Shown one piece after another: positions 34,287 through 44,851 of a DNA stretch of 64,000 nucleotides (position 1 is the first letter of the stretch; every line of letters begins with the position of its first letter). The DNA lies in contig NZ_FOSS01000002.1 in assembly GCF_900114355.1 (NCBI RefSeq), forward strand, positions 1-64,000. Reading direction: 5' to 3'. Both the position numbers and the translations under genes were made by a program. Source of the stretch: Lysobacter sp. cf310. Its GTDB lineage: Bacteria; Pseudomonadota; Gammaproteobacteria; Xanthomonadales; Xanthomonadaceae. The notes beneath the pieces were generated by a model. That model saw only the letters and a list, made by a program, of their open reading frames with translations, did no database searches and was not told where the DNA came from.

Positions 34287-35269
34287 ACGCGTCCACCCCG
34301 GATACCTTGCTGGCCGATATCGGCGGCACCAATGCGCGCTTCGCCCTGGCCGCGCCGCAGCTCGAACAACCGCTGCGCGAGGACAGCGTGCAGGTGTTCT
34401 CCGTCGCCGACTTTCCGTCCCTGGCCGACGCCGCGCGCCACTATCTCGACCGCATCGGCGCCACGCCCAGCGCGGCCGTGTTCGCGGTCGCCGGCCGCGT
34501 CGACGGCGACGAGGCGCGCATCACCAATCATCCCTGGGTGATCTCGGCCGCGCGCACGCGCCAGGCCCTGAGCCTGGAACGCCTGCAACTGGTCAACGAT
34601 TTCGCCGCGCAGGCGATGGCGGTGTCCTTGCTGCGCGCGCAGGACGTGGTCGCGATCGGCGGCAACGCCTGGCGCGGCGCCGATGAGGAAGGCGACCGCA
34701 CCTATGCGGTGATCGGCGCCGGCACCGGCCTGGGCGTCGGCGGTCTGATCCGTCGCGACGGCCGTTACTACCCCTTGCAGACCGAAGGCGGCCACGTCAG
34801 TTTCGCGCCCGGCACGCCCGAGGAAATCGAAATCCTGCAACGCCTGTCGGGCGAGTTCGGCCGCGTCTCCAACGAGCGCCTGGTCAGCGGCAGCGGCCTG
34901 GTCAATCTGCATCGTGCCCTGAGCCAGATCGCCGGCGAAGACCCGGGCCCACTGCAACCGGCCGACATCACCGCGATGGCGCGTGAAGGCGATGCGCGCT
35001 GCCTGCGCGCGATCGACGTGTTCTGCGCCGTGTACGGCGCCGCCGCCGGCGATCTGGTGCTGACCCTGGGCGCCTGGGACGGCGTGTTCCTGCCCGGCGG
35101 GCTGGTGCCGCGCCTGATGCCCTGGCTGCAGCATTCCGGCTTCCGCCAGCGCTTCGAGCACAAGGGCCGTTTCTCGCCGGCGATGGCGCGCATTCCCACT
35201 CTCGCCGTCACCCATCCCCAGCCGGGCTTGCTGGGTGCGGCGGCTCTGGCCAGGCACACGCCACGTTGA
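34283..35269 (+). CDS. glk: Glucokinase (bacterial ROK-unrelated Glk type)
   Basis: 328 residues. It phosphorylates free glucose with ATP. Phosphate-binding motif LADIGGTNARFAL (residues 10-22) and the second ATP motif GAGTGLGVGGL are visible, with LVNDFAAQAMA and the glucose-binding TEGGHVSFAP. The GTG start at 34283 overlaps the zwf stop by four bases and is preceded by GGAGG. In this locus it would handle the glucose released by GH65 phosphorolysis or by the GH1 enzyme. Confidence 0.95.
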   Translation: MNASTPDTLLADIGGTNARFALAAPQLEQPLREDSVQVFSVADFPSLADAARHYLDRIGATPSAAVFAVAGRVDGDEARITNHPWVISAARTRQALSLERLQLVNDFAAQAMAVSLLRAQDVVAIGGNAWRGADEEGDRTYAVIGAGTGLGVGGLIRRDGRYYPLQTEGGHVSFAPGTPEEIEILQRLSGEFGRVSNERLVSGSGLVNLHRALSQIAGEDPGPLQPADITAMAREGDARCLRAIDVFCAVYGAAAGDLVLTLGAWDGVFLPGGLVPRLMPWLQHSGFRQRFEHKGRFSPAMARIPTLAVTHPQPGLLGAAALARHTPR

Positions 35270-35293
35270 GGTTGTTCGTGCGAAGATCGGGAG

Positions 35294-36046
35294 ATGCTCG
35301 ACGATACGTCGCCCGCCTCGGCCGCTCCTCCGGAGCCGGAAACCGCACGCTACGTAATGCACGCGCATCGCGGCCGCGATGTGTGGACCTGGGCTTGCGC
35401 GGTCGCGATCGCGGCCGAATTGCGCCGCGACCTGTCGCTGCGCCCGCGCGCGCGCCTGCTGCTGTCGGGCGGTAGCACGCCCGGGCCGGTCTATCGCGCG
35501 CTGGCGAAAGCGCCGTTGGAATGGAGCCGGGTCGATATCGGCCTGGTCGATGAGCGTTGGCTGCTGCCGGACGATCCCGACAGCAATGCGCGCATGGTCC
35601 GCACCCATCTGTTGCACGACCACGCCGCCGCCGCGCGCTTCGAGCCGCTGACCCTGGCCGGCCGCCGCATCGAGGATGCGGTCGCCGCCGCCAACGCCCA
35701 CGCCCAGCTCGGCGCCAGCGCCGCGGTGCTGGGCATGGGCGAGGACGGTCATACCGCCTCGTTGTTCCCCAACAGCCGCGACCTGTCGCGCGCGCTGGAA
35801 AGCCGCCAGGCCTATGTCGCCGTCGACGCTCAGGACGCGCCCGGCGCCCAGCAATGGCCGCGCCGCATCAGCCTGACCCCGGTCGGACTGGCGCGCGTGC
35901 AGACCCGGCTGCTGCTGATCCAGGGCGAACGCAAGCGCGAAGTCTTCGAAGCCGCGCTACGCAGCGGCGACGTCACGCGCTATCCGGTGCTGGCCGCGCT
36001 GGAGGCGGGGCATGGCGCGCCGTTGCATGTGCATTGGTGCGAGTAG
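35294..36046 (+). CDS. pgl: 6-phosphogluconolactonase
   Basis: 250 residues. It opens 6-phosphogluconolactone to 6-phosphogluconate. Family motifs: LSGGSTPGPVYRAL, VDERWLLPDDPDSNARMVR, and LGMGEDGHTASLFPNS. It follows glk by 24 bases and completes the glucose-to-6-phosphogluconate module. The genes edd and eda are not in the window. Confidence 0.95.
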   Translation: MLDDTSPASAAPPEPETARYVMHAHRGRDVWTWACAVAIAAELRRDLSLRPRARLLLSGGSTPGPVYRALAKAPLEWSRVDIGLVDERWLLPDDPDSNARMVRTHLLHDHAAAARFEPLTLAGRRIEDAVAAANAHAQLGASAAVLGMGEDGHTASLFPNSRDLSRALESRQAYVAVDAQDAPGAQQWPRRISLTPVGLARVQTRLLLIQGERKREVFEAALRSGDVTRYPVLAALEAGHGAPLHVHWCE

Positions 36047-36098
36047 CGGCGGCTCCTAGCGTCGACGATCGGGCTGGCGCCGGCCGGATCCGACCACC

Positions 36099-36123
36099 GT
36101 AGGATGCGGCGATAACCGCATCG
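36099..36123. repeat. GTAGGATGCGG palindromic repeat, copy 1
   Basis: GTAGGATGCGG and CCGCATC face each other around a short loop. Same family as 53752-53788 and 53851-53886. Confidence 0.7.
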
Positions 36124-36224
36124 CTTTCGCTCGTCGTTGACCATGCCGTCCAAGTCGCTGGATGTTCGGCTGCGCCCAAGCAAAGCGGAGCCCGCCTTGG
36201 CGGGAATGACGCATCGAGGGATAC

Positions 36225-36265
36225 GTAAGGCGGTGCGGTGCGCCTGCGGCTTACCGCACCCTACG
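36225..36265. repeat. GTAG-type palindromic repeat, variant
   Basis: GTAAGGCGGTGCGGT pairs with ACCGCACCCTAC over about 40 bases. A short CCCGCC/GGCGGG hairpin lies just before it at 36191-36204. Together they fill most of the pgl-serS gap. Confidence 0.6.
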
Positions 36266-36297
36266 GACGCCACGCCCACCAGCGCGTCGCGTCGTTA

Positions 36298-36321
36298 CAA
36301 CGACCTTCGCCTCGGTCGTTG
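36298..36321 (-). terminator. Possible terminator of serS
   Basis: An 8-bp perfect stem (36298-36305 with 36314-36321) lies 15 bases past the serS stop on the minus strand. The following T tract is weak. Confidence 0.4.
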
Positions 36322-36335
36322 CATCCACCGCGACA

Positions 36336-37721
<1,386 letters not shown>

Positions 37722-37741
37722 TTAACCCGGTTAGAGGCAGA

Positions 37742-38437
37742 ATGCGGTCAGCCCCGCTCCCCGCCGCCGCCGGATCCTGCATGTCGACACCGTCCCCCGC
37801 ACCGTCCCGCCCCGTCCTCGATCTGGCCGCCTGGCGCCCCTCGCGCAGGGCCCTGTGGTGGGTGCTGGGCGCGTTCGCGCTCGGCCTGATCCTGTTCGCC
37901 CTGGTCTGGTCGCGCAGCGGCGAACACGACTTCTATCGCGCCGACGGGGTCGCCCCGCCGACCGCGGCCGGCCCGAATTACGCGCCGCTGCCGGCGCCGA
38001 TGTCGGGCAACGAGGGCAGCGGCGTCGGTCCCGCGCCTCAGGCCGCGCCCGCGCCGGGCGCCGATAAGCCGCGTCTGGTCGAGACCGCGCCGCCTCCGCC
38101 GCCGGCCGATGCCGCGATCCCGGCGCGTCCGCAGACGCCGCCGCCGGGCGCGGTCGCCAGTTCCGATCCCAAGCCGATCGCGGGCCAGAACCCCGCGCCG
38201 CGCTACCCGCCCCAGGCCCTGCGCCGCGGCGAGAGCGGCACCGTCACCGTGCGCGTGCAGATCGGCGCCGATGGCGTGCCCACCGAGGTCAGCGTGGGCG
38301 CCACCAGCGGCTCGCGCCTGCTCGACCGCGCGGCCCAGGACGCGGTCCGGCGCTGGCGTTTCCGCCCCGCCCTGGCCAACGGCCAGCCGGTCAGCGGCAC
38401 CGTGATGGTCCCGATCACATTCGATGCCAGTCGCTGA
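37742..38437 (+). CDS. TonB C-terminal-domain protein (energy transducer TonB family)
   Basis: 231 residues from the ATG at 37742, which has GAGG just before it; a second ATG at 37781 is equally possible and would give 218 residues. A single membrane helix (ALWWVLGAFALGLILFALVW) is followed by a long Pro/Ala-rich periplasmic linker and a TonB C-terminal domain (PRYPPQALRRGESGTVTVRVQ, LDRAAQDAVRRWRFRPAL). It would link the proton motive force to outer-membrane receptors such as that at 25363-27762. ExbB and ExbD are not nearby. A paralogue follows at 38542. Confidence 0.88.
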   Translation: MRSAPLPAAAGSCMSTPSPAPSRPVLDLAAWRPSRRALWWVLGAFALGLILFALVWSRSGEHDFYRADGVAPPTAAGPNYAPLPAPMSGNEGSGVGPAPQAAPAPGADKPRLVETAPPPPPADAAIPARPQTPPPGAVASSDPKPIAGQNPAPRYPPQALRRGESGTVTVRVQIGADGVPTEVSVGATSGSRLLDRAAQDAVRRWRFRPALANGQPVSGTVMVPITFDASR

Positions 38438-38541
38438 ACGGGTAACTCCCTGACCCCCTCCGCCTCACTCGCCGCTAACACCGGCGTGGGGAAAGTCGGA
38501 TCGCCACCCGGAACACCGGGGACGACCCGAGGAGGGACAAC

Positions 38542-39117
38542 ATGACGGACAACACGCTGGACCATCGCGACACTCAACCGCAAACCACCGCGGACGCCGC
38601 CGAGCCTGCGCGCAACCGTACCGGCCTCTGGCTGCTGGTGCTGCTGGCTGCGATCCTGCTGATCTGGTACCTGCTAAGCCAACGCACGCCGGTAGCGGTG
38701 CCGATGGCGCCGGACACCTCGATCACGCCGGTCCCGACCGAGACCACGCCGGCGACGACACCCGAAGGCGACGCGCGCAAGCCGGTCGCGAACGCGGCCA
38801 AGCCCAAGCCGACCAAGCCGGCGATCGGTACCCCGCGCGAGACCGCGCCGGAACGCATCGCCAGCCGCAGCCCCGAACCCGAGTACCCGGCCACCGCGCT
38901 GCGTCGCGGCGAAGGCGGCGACGTGCTGCTGCGGGTGAACGTGAGCGCCGACGGCGTGCCGGGCGAGATCGACTTCGTCCGCCGCAGCAGTTCGCGCGAA
39001 CTCGACCGCGCCGCCCAGGACGCGGTGCGCCGCTGGCGCTTCGAACCGGCCACGCGCAACGGCAAGGCCGTGCCGGCGGTGGTGGAAGTGCCGATCGAGT
39101 TCAAGCCGCAGGCTTGA
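38542..39117 (+). CDS. TonB C-terminal-domain protein (paralogue)
   Basis: 191 residues. GAGGAGGG precedes the ATG. One membrane helix (GLWLLVLLAAILLIWYLL), a Thr/Pro/Lys-rich linker, and a TonB C-terminal domain (PEPEYPATALRRGEGGDVLLRV, LDRAAQDAVRRWRFEPAT). The RAAQDAVRRWRF stretch is shared with the upstream protein, showing tandem duplication. Two short-linker TonB-like proteins in a row may serve different receptors or form a mixed complex. Confidence 0.88.
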   Translation: MTDNTLDHRDTQPQTTADAAEPARNRTGLWLLVLLAAILLIWYLLSQRTPVAVPMAPDTSITPVPTETTPATTPEGDARKPVANAAKPKPTKPAIGTPRETAPERIASRSPEPEYPATALRRGEGGDVLLRVNVSADGVPGEIDFVRRSSSRELDRAAQDAVRRWRFEPATRNGKAVPAVVEVPIEFKPQA

Positions 39118-39253
39118 ACGCAAGGCTAGACCCAATCGGTCCTCGCCTGTAGGACCGCGCAATCGGGGGAGAGCGGGCTCCGGCCGCCACGAGGGCGGCC
39201 GGAGCGATGCAAACAACGGCCAGGAACGGTCACCGACGCGACGCGAGACCCGC

Positions 39254-40744
39254 TCAGTCGCGTGCGCCCTGCCCGGCATCGCGGCGCCGACGAATCAGGC
39301 CCCAGGCCAGGCAGGCTCCGAACAGGAACTCCAGCGGCGCACGGCCGTACTCGAAACGCCACAACAGCGAATCGAAGTTGTTGGCGATCAGCACGATGCC
39401 GACGCTGCCGGCCAGCGCCCAGAAGCCGGCCAGCGGCATCAGGCCGCGGCGCCAGGCCAGCAGCGCCTCGCGCAGCAGCAGCGCGAACGCCGCCGCCAGC
39501 AGCAGCGTGCCCAGCGCGCCCAGGCCGACCAGCGCGTCCAAATAGGTGTTGTGCAGATGCATGTGGTGCTGGCCGGCCATGTCGCGCCGGCTCTCGGCGA
39601 TCAGCGACGGCGTGGTGCGCAGGCCCCAGCCCAACAGTGGCCGCTCCAGCCATTTCTCCATGCCCAGCTTGTACAGGGCCATGCGCACGCTCACGGCCTT
39701 GTTGTTGACCTGGGTCTGCTGGGCCGTGATCGCGGCGGCGGCGGGACCCGTCGGCGCACCAGGCGCGACCGCGGGCGGCGCCGGGGTGCTGGCGATCGCG
39801 ACGGTGCCCGCGGCCGCGGCCTGCTGGGCCTCGCTGACCACGGTCTCGGAACCGGCGAAACGCAGCACGATCAGATCGCGCGCGGCGAACAGCAACAGGC
39901 CCGACACCAGCGCCGCCGCCAGCGCCGGCACCAACGCGCCCAGGCCGCCACGGGCGCGGCGCAGGTACCAGGCATAGCCCAGGACCACCGGCGGCAGCAC
40001 CGCCGCGAAGGCCAACCAGGCGCCGCGCGATTGCGAGAACAGCAGCAGGCAGAAGCAGCCGACGTAGGCGAGGAAACCCAGCGCCAATACCAGACCGCGT
40101 CCACGTTCGCGCCGCTGCGCCCACAGCGCCATCGACAGGCACAGCGCCAGCCATCCGCCGATCGCGGCGAGCTGGCCGTTCAAGTTTTCCGGAATTCCCA
40201 GATCGGAGCGCATACGGCCGCTCCACAGGGCGTCGATCTGGGTCCATGGCAGGTAGATCAGCGCCGACAGCAACAGGCCGGCGGCCATCAGCAGGACCAG
40301 GCGCGGAATCGCGCGCGGCATCAGCGACAGCCACCAGCCCGTCACGCAGGTGAAGACGGCCAGCCGCACCAGCTTGCTGGCGGTCGACAACTGCGCCGAC
40401 AGCGGTATGCCCGGCACCACGCTGACCGCCACATACACGGCCTGAGCGATCACGAACACGATCAACACCAGCAGCGCGCGCACCGCCGGCTGCGCGGCCA
40501 GTTCGCGCCAAGGCCGACGGCCGGCGCCGCACATCAGCAGCAGCAACACGCCGGCGCCGAGTTCCGGCCGCAGATACAGGCCGACATCGGTCAGGGCGAA
40601 GAAGGCCTGATAGGCCAAGGCAAACAGCGCGACCCGACGCAGCCACGGCGGCAGATCGGCGGCGGCCTCGGAGTACCAGTTCGAACCCGTGCGGTGCGCT
40701 GGTGCGCGCGCGGCGTGGTTCATGGCGAGCGCGTCCTCAGCCAT
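39254..40744 (-). CDS. O-antigen ligase/polymerase-like membrane protein (Wzy/WaaL family)
   Basis: 496 residues with about 12 membrane segments. A central QSRGAWLAF stretch and a large periplasmic loop ending in LLGWGLRTTPS and HLHNTYLDALVGLG are characteristic of the O-antigen ligase family (Wzy_C). Such proteins join or polymerise lipid-linked sugar chains on the periplasmic side, or glycosylate pilins. The loop holds an unusual Ala/Pro-rich segment. A second ATG at 40723 is a possible start. No other surface-polysaccharide gene is adjacent, so the substrate is open. Confidence 0.85.
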   Translation of the reverse strand: MAEDALAMNHAARAPAHRTGSNWYSEAAADLPPWLRRVALFALAYQAFFALTDVGLYLRPELGAGVLLLLMCGAGRRPWRELAAQPAVRALLVLIVFVIAQAVYVAVSVVPGIPLSAQLSTASKLVRLAVFTCVTGWWLSLMPRAIPRLVLLMAAGLLLSALIYLPWTQIDALWSGRMRSDLGIPENLNGQLAAIGGWLALCLSMALWAQRRERGRGLVLALGFLAYVGCFCLLLFSQSRGAWLAFAAVLPPVVLGYAWYLRRARGGLGALVPALAAALVSGLLLFAARDLIVLRFAGSETVVSEAQQAAAAGTVAIASTPAPPAVAPGAPTGPAAAAITAQQTQVNNKAVSVRMALYKLGMEKWLERPLLGWGLRTTPSLIAESRRDMAGQHHMHLHNTYLDALVGLGALGTLLLAAAFALLLREALLAWRRGLMPLAGFWALAGSVGIVLIANNFDSLLWRFEYGRAPLEFLFGACLAWGLIRRRRDAGQGARD

Positions 40745-41022
40745 GCGCGATCGCCATCGCAGGGTCGCGTAACGACGGCGCGCGCACGCACGTCGCCGGC
40801 GTCGTCAAGCCGCATCGGGGTTGCTGCATCGCTGAGTCCTCTCGCAAATCGCGCCGGGCCTGGCGCGAACCACGTGATGACCGTCGCGCCGCGGGGGCGG
40901 TGGACGACGGCCGTTACCTCCTTGTTCGCACATCCTTGTCCGTACATCGGCTGTTCGCGCCGCGCCAAAGGCGCACCGCGATCAGTCGACGAAGTCTAGC
41001 GAAACCCGGCGGCCTTGCCTGT

Positions 41023-42342
41023 CTACAAACCAAACGCCGTGCGCAGTTCGAAACCGCAGTCGCGCGCCAACCGATCGAAACCCGGAAACGACGTGGCCAC
41101 ATTCTCGACATCGCCGATACGCACTTCGTCACGCGCGCGCTGCGCCGCCACCGCAAAGCTCATGGCGATGCGATGGTCGCCGTGGCTGTCGACCGAGCCG
41201 CCGCGCAAGGCGCCGCCGTCGATGATCGCGCCGTCCGGCGTCTCTTCGATCTGCGCACCAATAATGCGCAACCCTTGTGCCATGGTCGCGATCCGGTCCG
41301 ATTCCTTGACCCGCAATTCGGCCGCGCCGGAGATCCGGCTGCGCCCCTGCGCGCAGGCCGCGGCCACGAACAGGGCCGGGAACTCGTCGATCATGTCCGG
41401 CACCAGCGCCTCGGGCACCTCGATGCCGTGCAGCGGCGCGTAGCGCACGCGCAGATCGGCGACCGGTTCGCCGCCCTCCTCGCGCGCATGCTCCTCGGCG
41501 ATGTCGGCGCCCATCAGGCGCAGGGCCGCGAGCAGGCCGGTGCGGCGCGGGTTCATGCCCACCGCTTCCAGCAGCAGTTCCGAGCCCGGCACCACGCTGG
41601 CCGCGACCAGGAAGAACGCGGCCGAGGAGAAATCCGCGGGCACCGCGACGTCCGTCGCGCGCAAGGCGTGGCCGCCGCTCAGGCGTGCGTAGCCGGGCGA
41701 GAATTCGATCGGCCAACCGAACGCGGACAGCATGCGCTCGGTGTAGTCGCGGGTCGGATGCGGTTCGCGCACCACGGTCTCGCCCTGCGCATACAAGCCG
41801 GCCAGCAGCAGCGCCGATTTCACCTGCGCGCTCGCCACCGGCAGGGTGTAGTCGATGCCGTGCAGGCCGCGCCCGCCATGGATGCGCAGCGGCGGCAAGC
41901 CGCCGGGCTCGCTGTCGATGCGCGCGCCCATCGCCGCCAGCGGCTCGGTCACGCGCCGCATCGGACGCTTGGACAGCGACTCGTCGCCGATCAGCACCGA
42001 ATCGAAGCCCTGCCCCGCCAGCACGCCCGCGAGCAGGCGCATGCCGGTGCCGGCGTTGCCGCAGTCCAGCGCCTGCGCGCTCGCGCGCAGGCCGTGCAGG
42101 CCGACGCCGTGGACGATGCGCTCGCTGGCGCTGGGGGTTTCGATGCGCACGCCCAGGCGCTCGAACACGCGCGCGGTGGCGCGGGTGTCCTCGCCTTCGA
42201 GGAAGCCGGTGACGCGGGTGACGCCTTGCGCCAGCGCGCCCAGCATGACCGCGCGATGCGATACCGATTTGTCGCCGGGAACGCGCAGCCTGCCGCGCAG
42301 CGGCGCGCCGGGCGCGGCGACCCAAGCCTGGCCTGCGCTCAT
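41023..42342 (-). CDS. aroA: 3-phosphoshikimate 1-carboxyvinyltransferase (EPSP synthase)
   Basis: 439 residues. It makes EPSP from shikimate-3-phosphate and phosphoenolpyruvate. Motifs: GDKSVSHRA (K25), GNAGTGMRLLAGVLAG at residues 95-110, IGDESLSKRPM, SAQVKSALLLAGL, DYTERML, and DEFPALFVAA with DSHGDHRIAMSFAV at the end. The pattern (GDKS, SAQVK, SLSKRP) is closer to class II enzymes of the CP4 type than to E. coli AroA, but the residue aligned with E. coli G96 is Gly (G98), not the Ala linked to glyphosate tolerance. Its ATG overlaps the hisC stop by four bases. Confidence 0.97.
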   Translation of the reverse strand: MSAGQAWVAAPGAPLRGRLRVPGDKSVSHRAVMLGALAQGVTRVTGFLEGEDTRATARVFERLGVRIETPSASERIVHGVGLHGLRASAQALDCGNAGTGMRLLAGVLAGQGFDSVLIGDESLSKRPMRRVTEPLAAMGARIDSEPGGLPPLRIHGGRGLHGIDYTLPVASAQVKSALLLAGLYAQGETVVREPHPTRDYTERMLSAFGWPIEFSPGYARLSGGHALRATDVAVPADFSSAAFFLVAASVVPGSELLLEAVGMNPRRTGLLAALRLMGADIAEEHAREEGGEPVADLRVRYAPLHGIEVPEALVPDMIDEFPALFVAAACAQGRSRISGAAELRVKESDRIATMAQGLRIIGAQIEETPDGAIIDGGALRGGSVDSHGDHRIAMSFAVAAQRARDEVRIGDVENVATSFPGFDRLARDCGFELRTAFGL

Positions 42343-43508
42343 GCGCGCACCGCGTCCAGCGCGGCCAGCAAGCGGCGGTTCTCGTCGGCGTCACCGACGG
42401 TGATGCGCAGGCAGTCGCCCAGGCCGTAGCCGCCCATCGGGCGCAGCACCACGCCGCGCGCGATCAGTTCGGATTCGATGCGCGCGGTGTCGGCGCCGAA
42501 CTCGACCAGGACGAAATTGGTCTGCGAGGGGAACACGCGCAAGCCGCGTTCGCGCAATGCGGCGCTCAGCGCGGCGCGCTGTTCGGCGTTGCGCGCGCAG
42601 GCCGACTCCAGATACGCCTCGTCGGCCAGCGCGGCCTCGCAGGCGGCCAGCGCGGGCCCGTTGACGTTGAAACTCTCGCGCAGGCGTTCCATCACCGCGA
42701 CCAGGCCCGGCGCCGCCAGCAGATAGCCCACGCGCAGTCCGGCCAGGCCGTAGGCCTTGCTGAAGGTGCGGGTCACGATCAGGTTCGGATGCGCGTCCAG
42801 CAACTCGACCGCGCTGGCGAAATCGCCGGCCTCGCCGCGGTCGACCATCTCGGCGTAGGCCTCGTCCATCACCACCAGGGTCTCGGCCGGCACCCGCGCC
42901 AGGAACGCCTGCAGCGCCGCGCGACCGAACCAGGTGCCGGTGGGATTGTTGGGATTGGCCAGGTAGACCAGGCGCGTCCGCGACCCGATCGCGTCGGCGA
43001 TCGCGTCCAGATCGTGGCCGGCCGGCATCGCCGCGTCGCGCGGCAGCGCCTCGACGATGCGCATGTCCGCGCCGGCGGCCTGGGTCGCGAGCGCGAACAC
43101 CGCGAAGCCGTAGCGCGAGAACGCCACCTCGCCGCCCGGCGTGGCGAACACCTGTGCCAGTTGCATCAGCAGTTCGTGGGAGCCGTTGCCGAGCAGGATC
43201 CGCTCGCGGCTCACGCCGTGCTTGGCGGCCAGCGCGCGCTTGAGATCGGCGCCCAGCGGATCGGGATAGCGATGCAGCTGATCCAGCTGCGCCAGCGCCG
43301 CCGCGCGCGCGCGCGGCGACGGGCCGTAGGGATTTTCGTTGGAGCCCAGCTCGACCAGCTGCGCGGTGCCGAACTTGCGCCGCAACGCGACCAGATCGTG
43401 GCCCGGGTCGTAGGCGCGCAGGCGCTGCACGCCCGCTTGCGCGCGCGCGGCGAACCAGGCCTCGTCATAGGCCGGCGTCGCCGCCGGCAAGGACGGCGCC
43501 GCGCTCAC
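42339..43508 (-). CDS. hisC: Histidinol-phosphate/aromatic aminotransferase (HisC family)
   Basis: 389 residues. A class I/II PLP aminotransferase: ELGSNENPYGPSP, YLANPNNPTGTW, VVMDEAYAEM and the PLP lysine in RTFSKAYGLAGLRVGY. The family acts on histidinol phosphate, but the place between pheA and aroA suggests it transaminates phenylpyruvate or prephenate to finish phenylalanine or tyrosine. The GTG start at 43508 overlaps the pheA stop by four bases; the longer frame upstream is the pheA shadow. Its stop overlaps aroA by four bases. Confidence 0.93.
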   Translation of the reverse strand: MSAAPSLPAATPAYDEAWFAARAQAGVQRLRAYDPGHDLVALRRKFGTAQLVELGSNENPYGPSPRARAAALAQLDQLHRYPDPLGADLKRALAAKHGVSRERILLGNGSHELLMQLAQVFATPGGEVAFSRYGFAVFALATQAAGADMRIVEALPRDAAMPAGHDLDAIADAIGSRTRLVYLANPNNPTGTWFGRAALQAFLARVPAETLVVMDEAYAEMVDRGEAGDFASAVELLDAHPNLIVTRTFSKAYGLAGLRVGYLLAAPGLVAVMERLRESFNVNGPALAACEAALADEAYLESACARNAEQRAALSAALRERGLRVFPSQTNFVLVEFGADTARIESELIARGVVLRPMGGYGLGDCLRITVGDADENRRLLAALDAVRA

Positions 43509-44704
43509 GCGATCGCGACCGGGTAGGAGCCCAGCACCTTGACTTCGTGCGCCAGCTCTTCGAGCTCCTCCAGCGCCTCGCGCATCGCCTGTTCCTGGAC
43601 GTGGCCGCCAATGTCGACGAAGAACGCGTACTGCCAGCGGCCGGTGTGGCCCGGCCGCGACTCGATGCGGTTCATGCTCAGGCCGCGCTTGGCGAACGGC
43701 GACAGCACGTTGTAGAGCGCGCCGGGCTGGTCCTTGATGAAGATCAGCAGCGAGGTGCGGTCGTTGCCCGAGGGCGTGAACAGCTCGCGCCCGATCACCA
43801 GGAAGCGCGTGGTGTTGTCGGGGCGGTCCTCGATCGGGCCGGCCACGTTCTTCAGGCCGTAGACGTTGCCGGCGCTGGCGCCCGCGATCGCGGCCGCGTC
43901 GTCGGCGTTGCGCGCGCGGCGCGCGGCCTCGGCGTTGCTGGCCACCGCGATCTTCTCGGCCTTGGGCAGGTACTGGCGCAGCCAGGCCTTGCATTGGGCG
44001 AAGGATTGCGGGTGCGAGTAGACGCGCTCGATGTCCTCGATGCGGCCGCTGCGCGAGAGCAGGTGCTGGTGCACGCGCAACTCGACTTCGCCGGAGATCT
44101 TGAGCTTGGAGGTCAGAAACATGTCCAGGGTCGACTGGATCGTGCCCTGGGTGGAGTTCTCCACCGGCACCACGCCGAAGTCGGCGTTGCCGGCCTCGAC
44201 CTCCTGGAACACCTCTTCGATGCTGGCCAGCGGCAGGCCGTGGATCGAGTGGCCGAAATGCTTGAACACCGCCTGTTGCGAATGCGTGCCTTCCGGGCCG
44301 AGGAAGCCGATCTTGAGCGGCTCCTGCTGGGCCAGGCAGGCCGACATGATTTCGCGGAACAGCCGCACCAGCACTTCGTCGTTGAGCGGACCGTCGTTGC
44401 GGTCGACCACGCGGCGCAGCACCTGGGCCTCGCGCTCGGGACGGTAGTAGTCCACCGCCGCGGCCAGCTTGCCCTTGGCCTTGCCGACCTGGTTGGCGAA
44501 CTGGGCGCGTTCGGCGATCAGCTGTTGGATGTGCTGGTCGATGCCGTCGATGCGGGTGCGTAGGGTGGGCAGGTCGAGCGCGGGGGGCTCGGCCGCGGGG
44601 GCGGCGGGCTTGGGCTTCGCGGCCTTGGGCTTCGCGGCCTTGCTCGGCTTGGCGGCGGCCTGCTTCGGCTTCGACGCTGCGGGCTGGGTGGGTTTCTTTG
44701 CCAT
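43505..44704 (-). CDS. pheA: Bifunctional chorismate mutase/prephenate dehydratase
   Basis: 399 residues. It converts chorismate to prephenate and then to phenylpyruvate. After an unusual Lys/Ala/Pro-rich N-terminal tail (residues 1-40) come the AroQ chorismate mutase helices (about 45-130; RIDGIDQHIQQLIAERAQFA), the prephenate dehydratase domain (FLGPEGTHSQQA; VPVENSTQGTIQSTLDM), and a C-terminal ACT domain with the Phe-binding ESRP motif and LLIFIKDQPGALYNVL. Phenylalanine feedback is therefore likely. First gene of pheA-hisC-aroA. Confidence 0.97.
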   Translation of the reverse strand: MAKKPTQPAASKPKQAAAKPSKAAKPKAAKPKPAAPAAEPPALDLPTLRTRIDGIDQHIQQLIAERAQFANQVGKAKGKLAAAVDYYRPEREAQVLRRVVDRNDGPLNDEVLVRLFREIMSACLAQQEPLKIGFLGPEGTHSQQAVFKHFGHSIHGLPLASIEEVFQEVEAGNADFGVVPVENSTQGTIQSTLDMFLTSKLKISGEVELRVHQHLLSRSGRIEDIERVYSHPQSFAQCKAWLRQYLPKAEKIAVASNAEAARRARNADDAAAIAGASAGNVYGLKNVAGPIEDRPDNTTRFLVIGRELFTPSGNDRTSLLIFIKDQPGALYNVLSPFAKRGLSMNRIESRPGHTGRWQYAFFVDIGGHVQEQAMREALEELEELAHEVKVLGSYPVAIA

Positions 44705-44851
44705 GGTGGTCTCGTGGGTCCGGGGGGCGGCCGGAGGTGGTGCAGAGGTAGCGAAGATGTTTGAGAGCTTACGAAAACCTACGACGCAAGCTGGAGTTCA
44801 AGGCTGCCGTCCATGGCGAGACCGGCTCGCCTGGGGACCGTCCGGCCCGGC

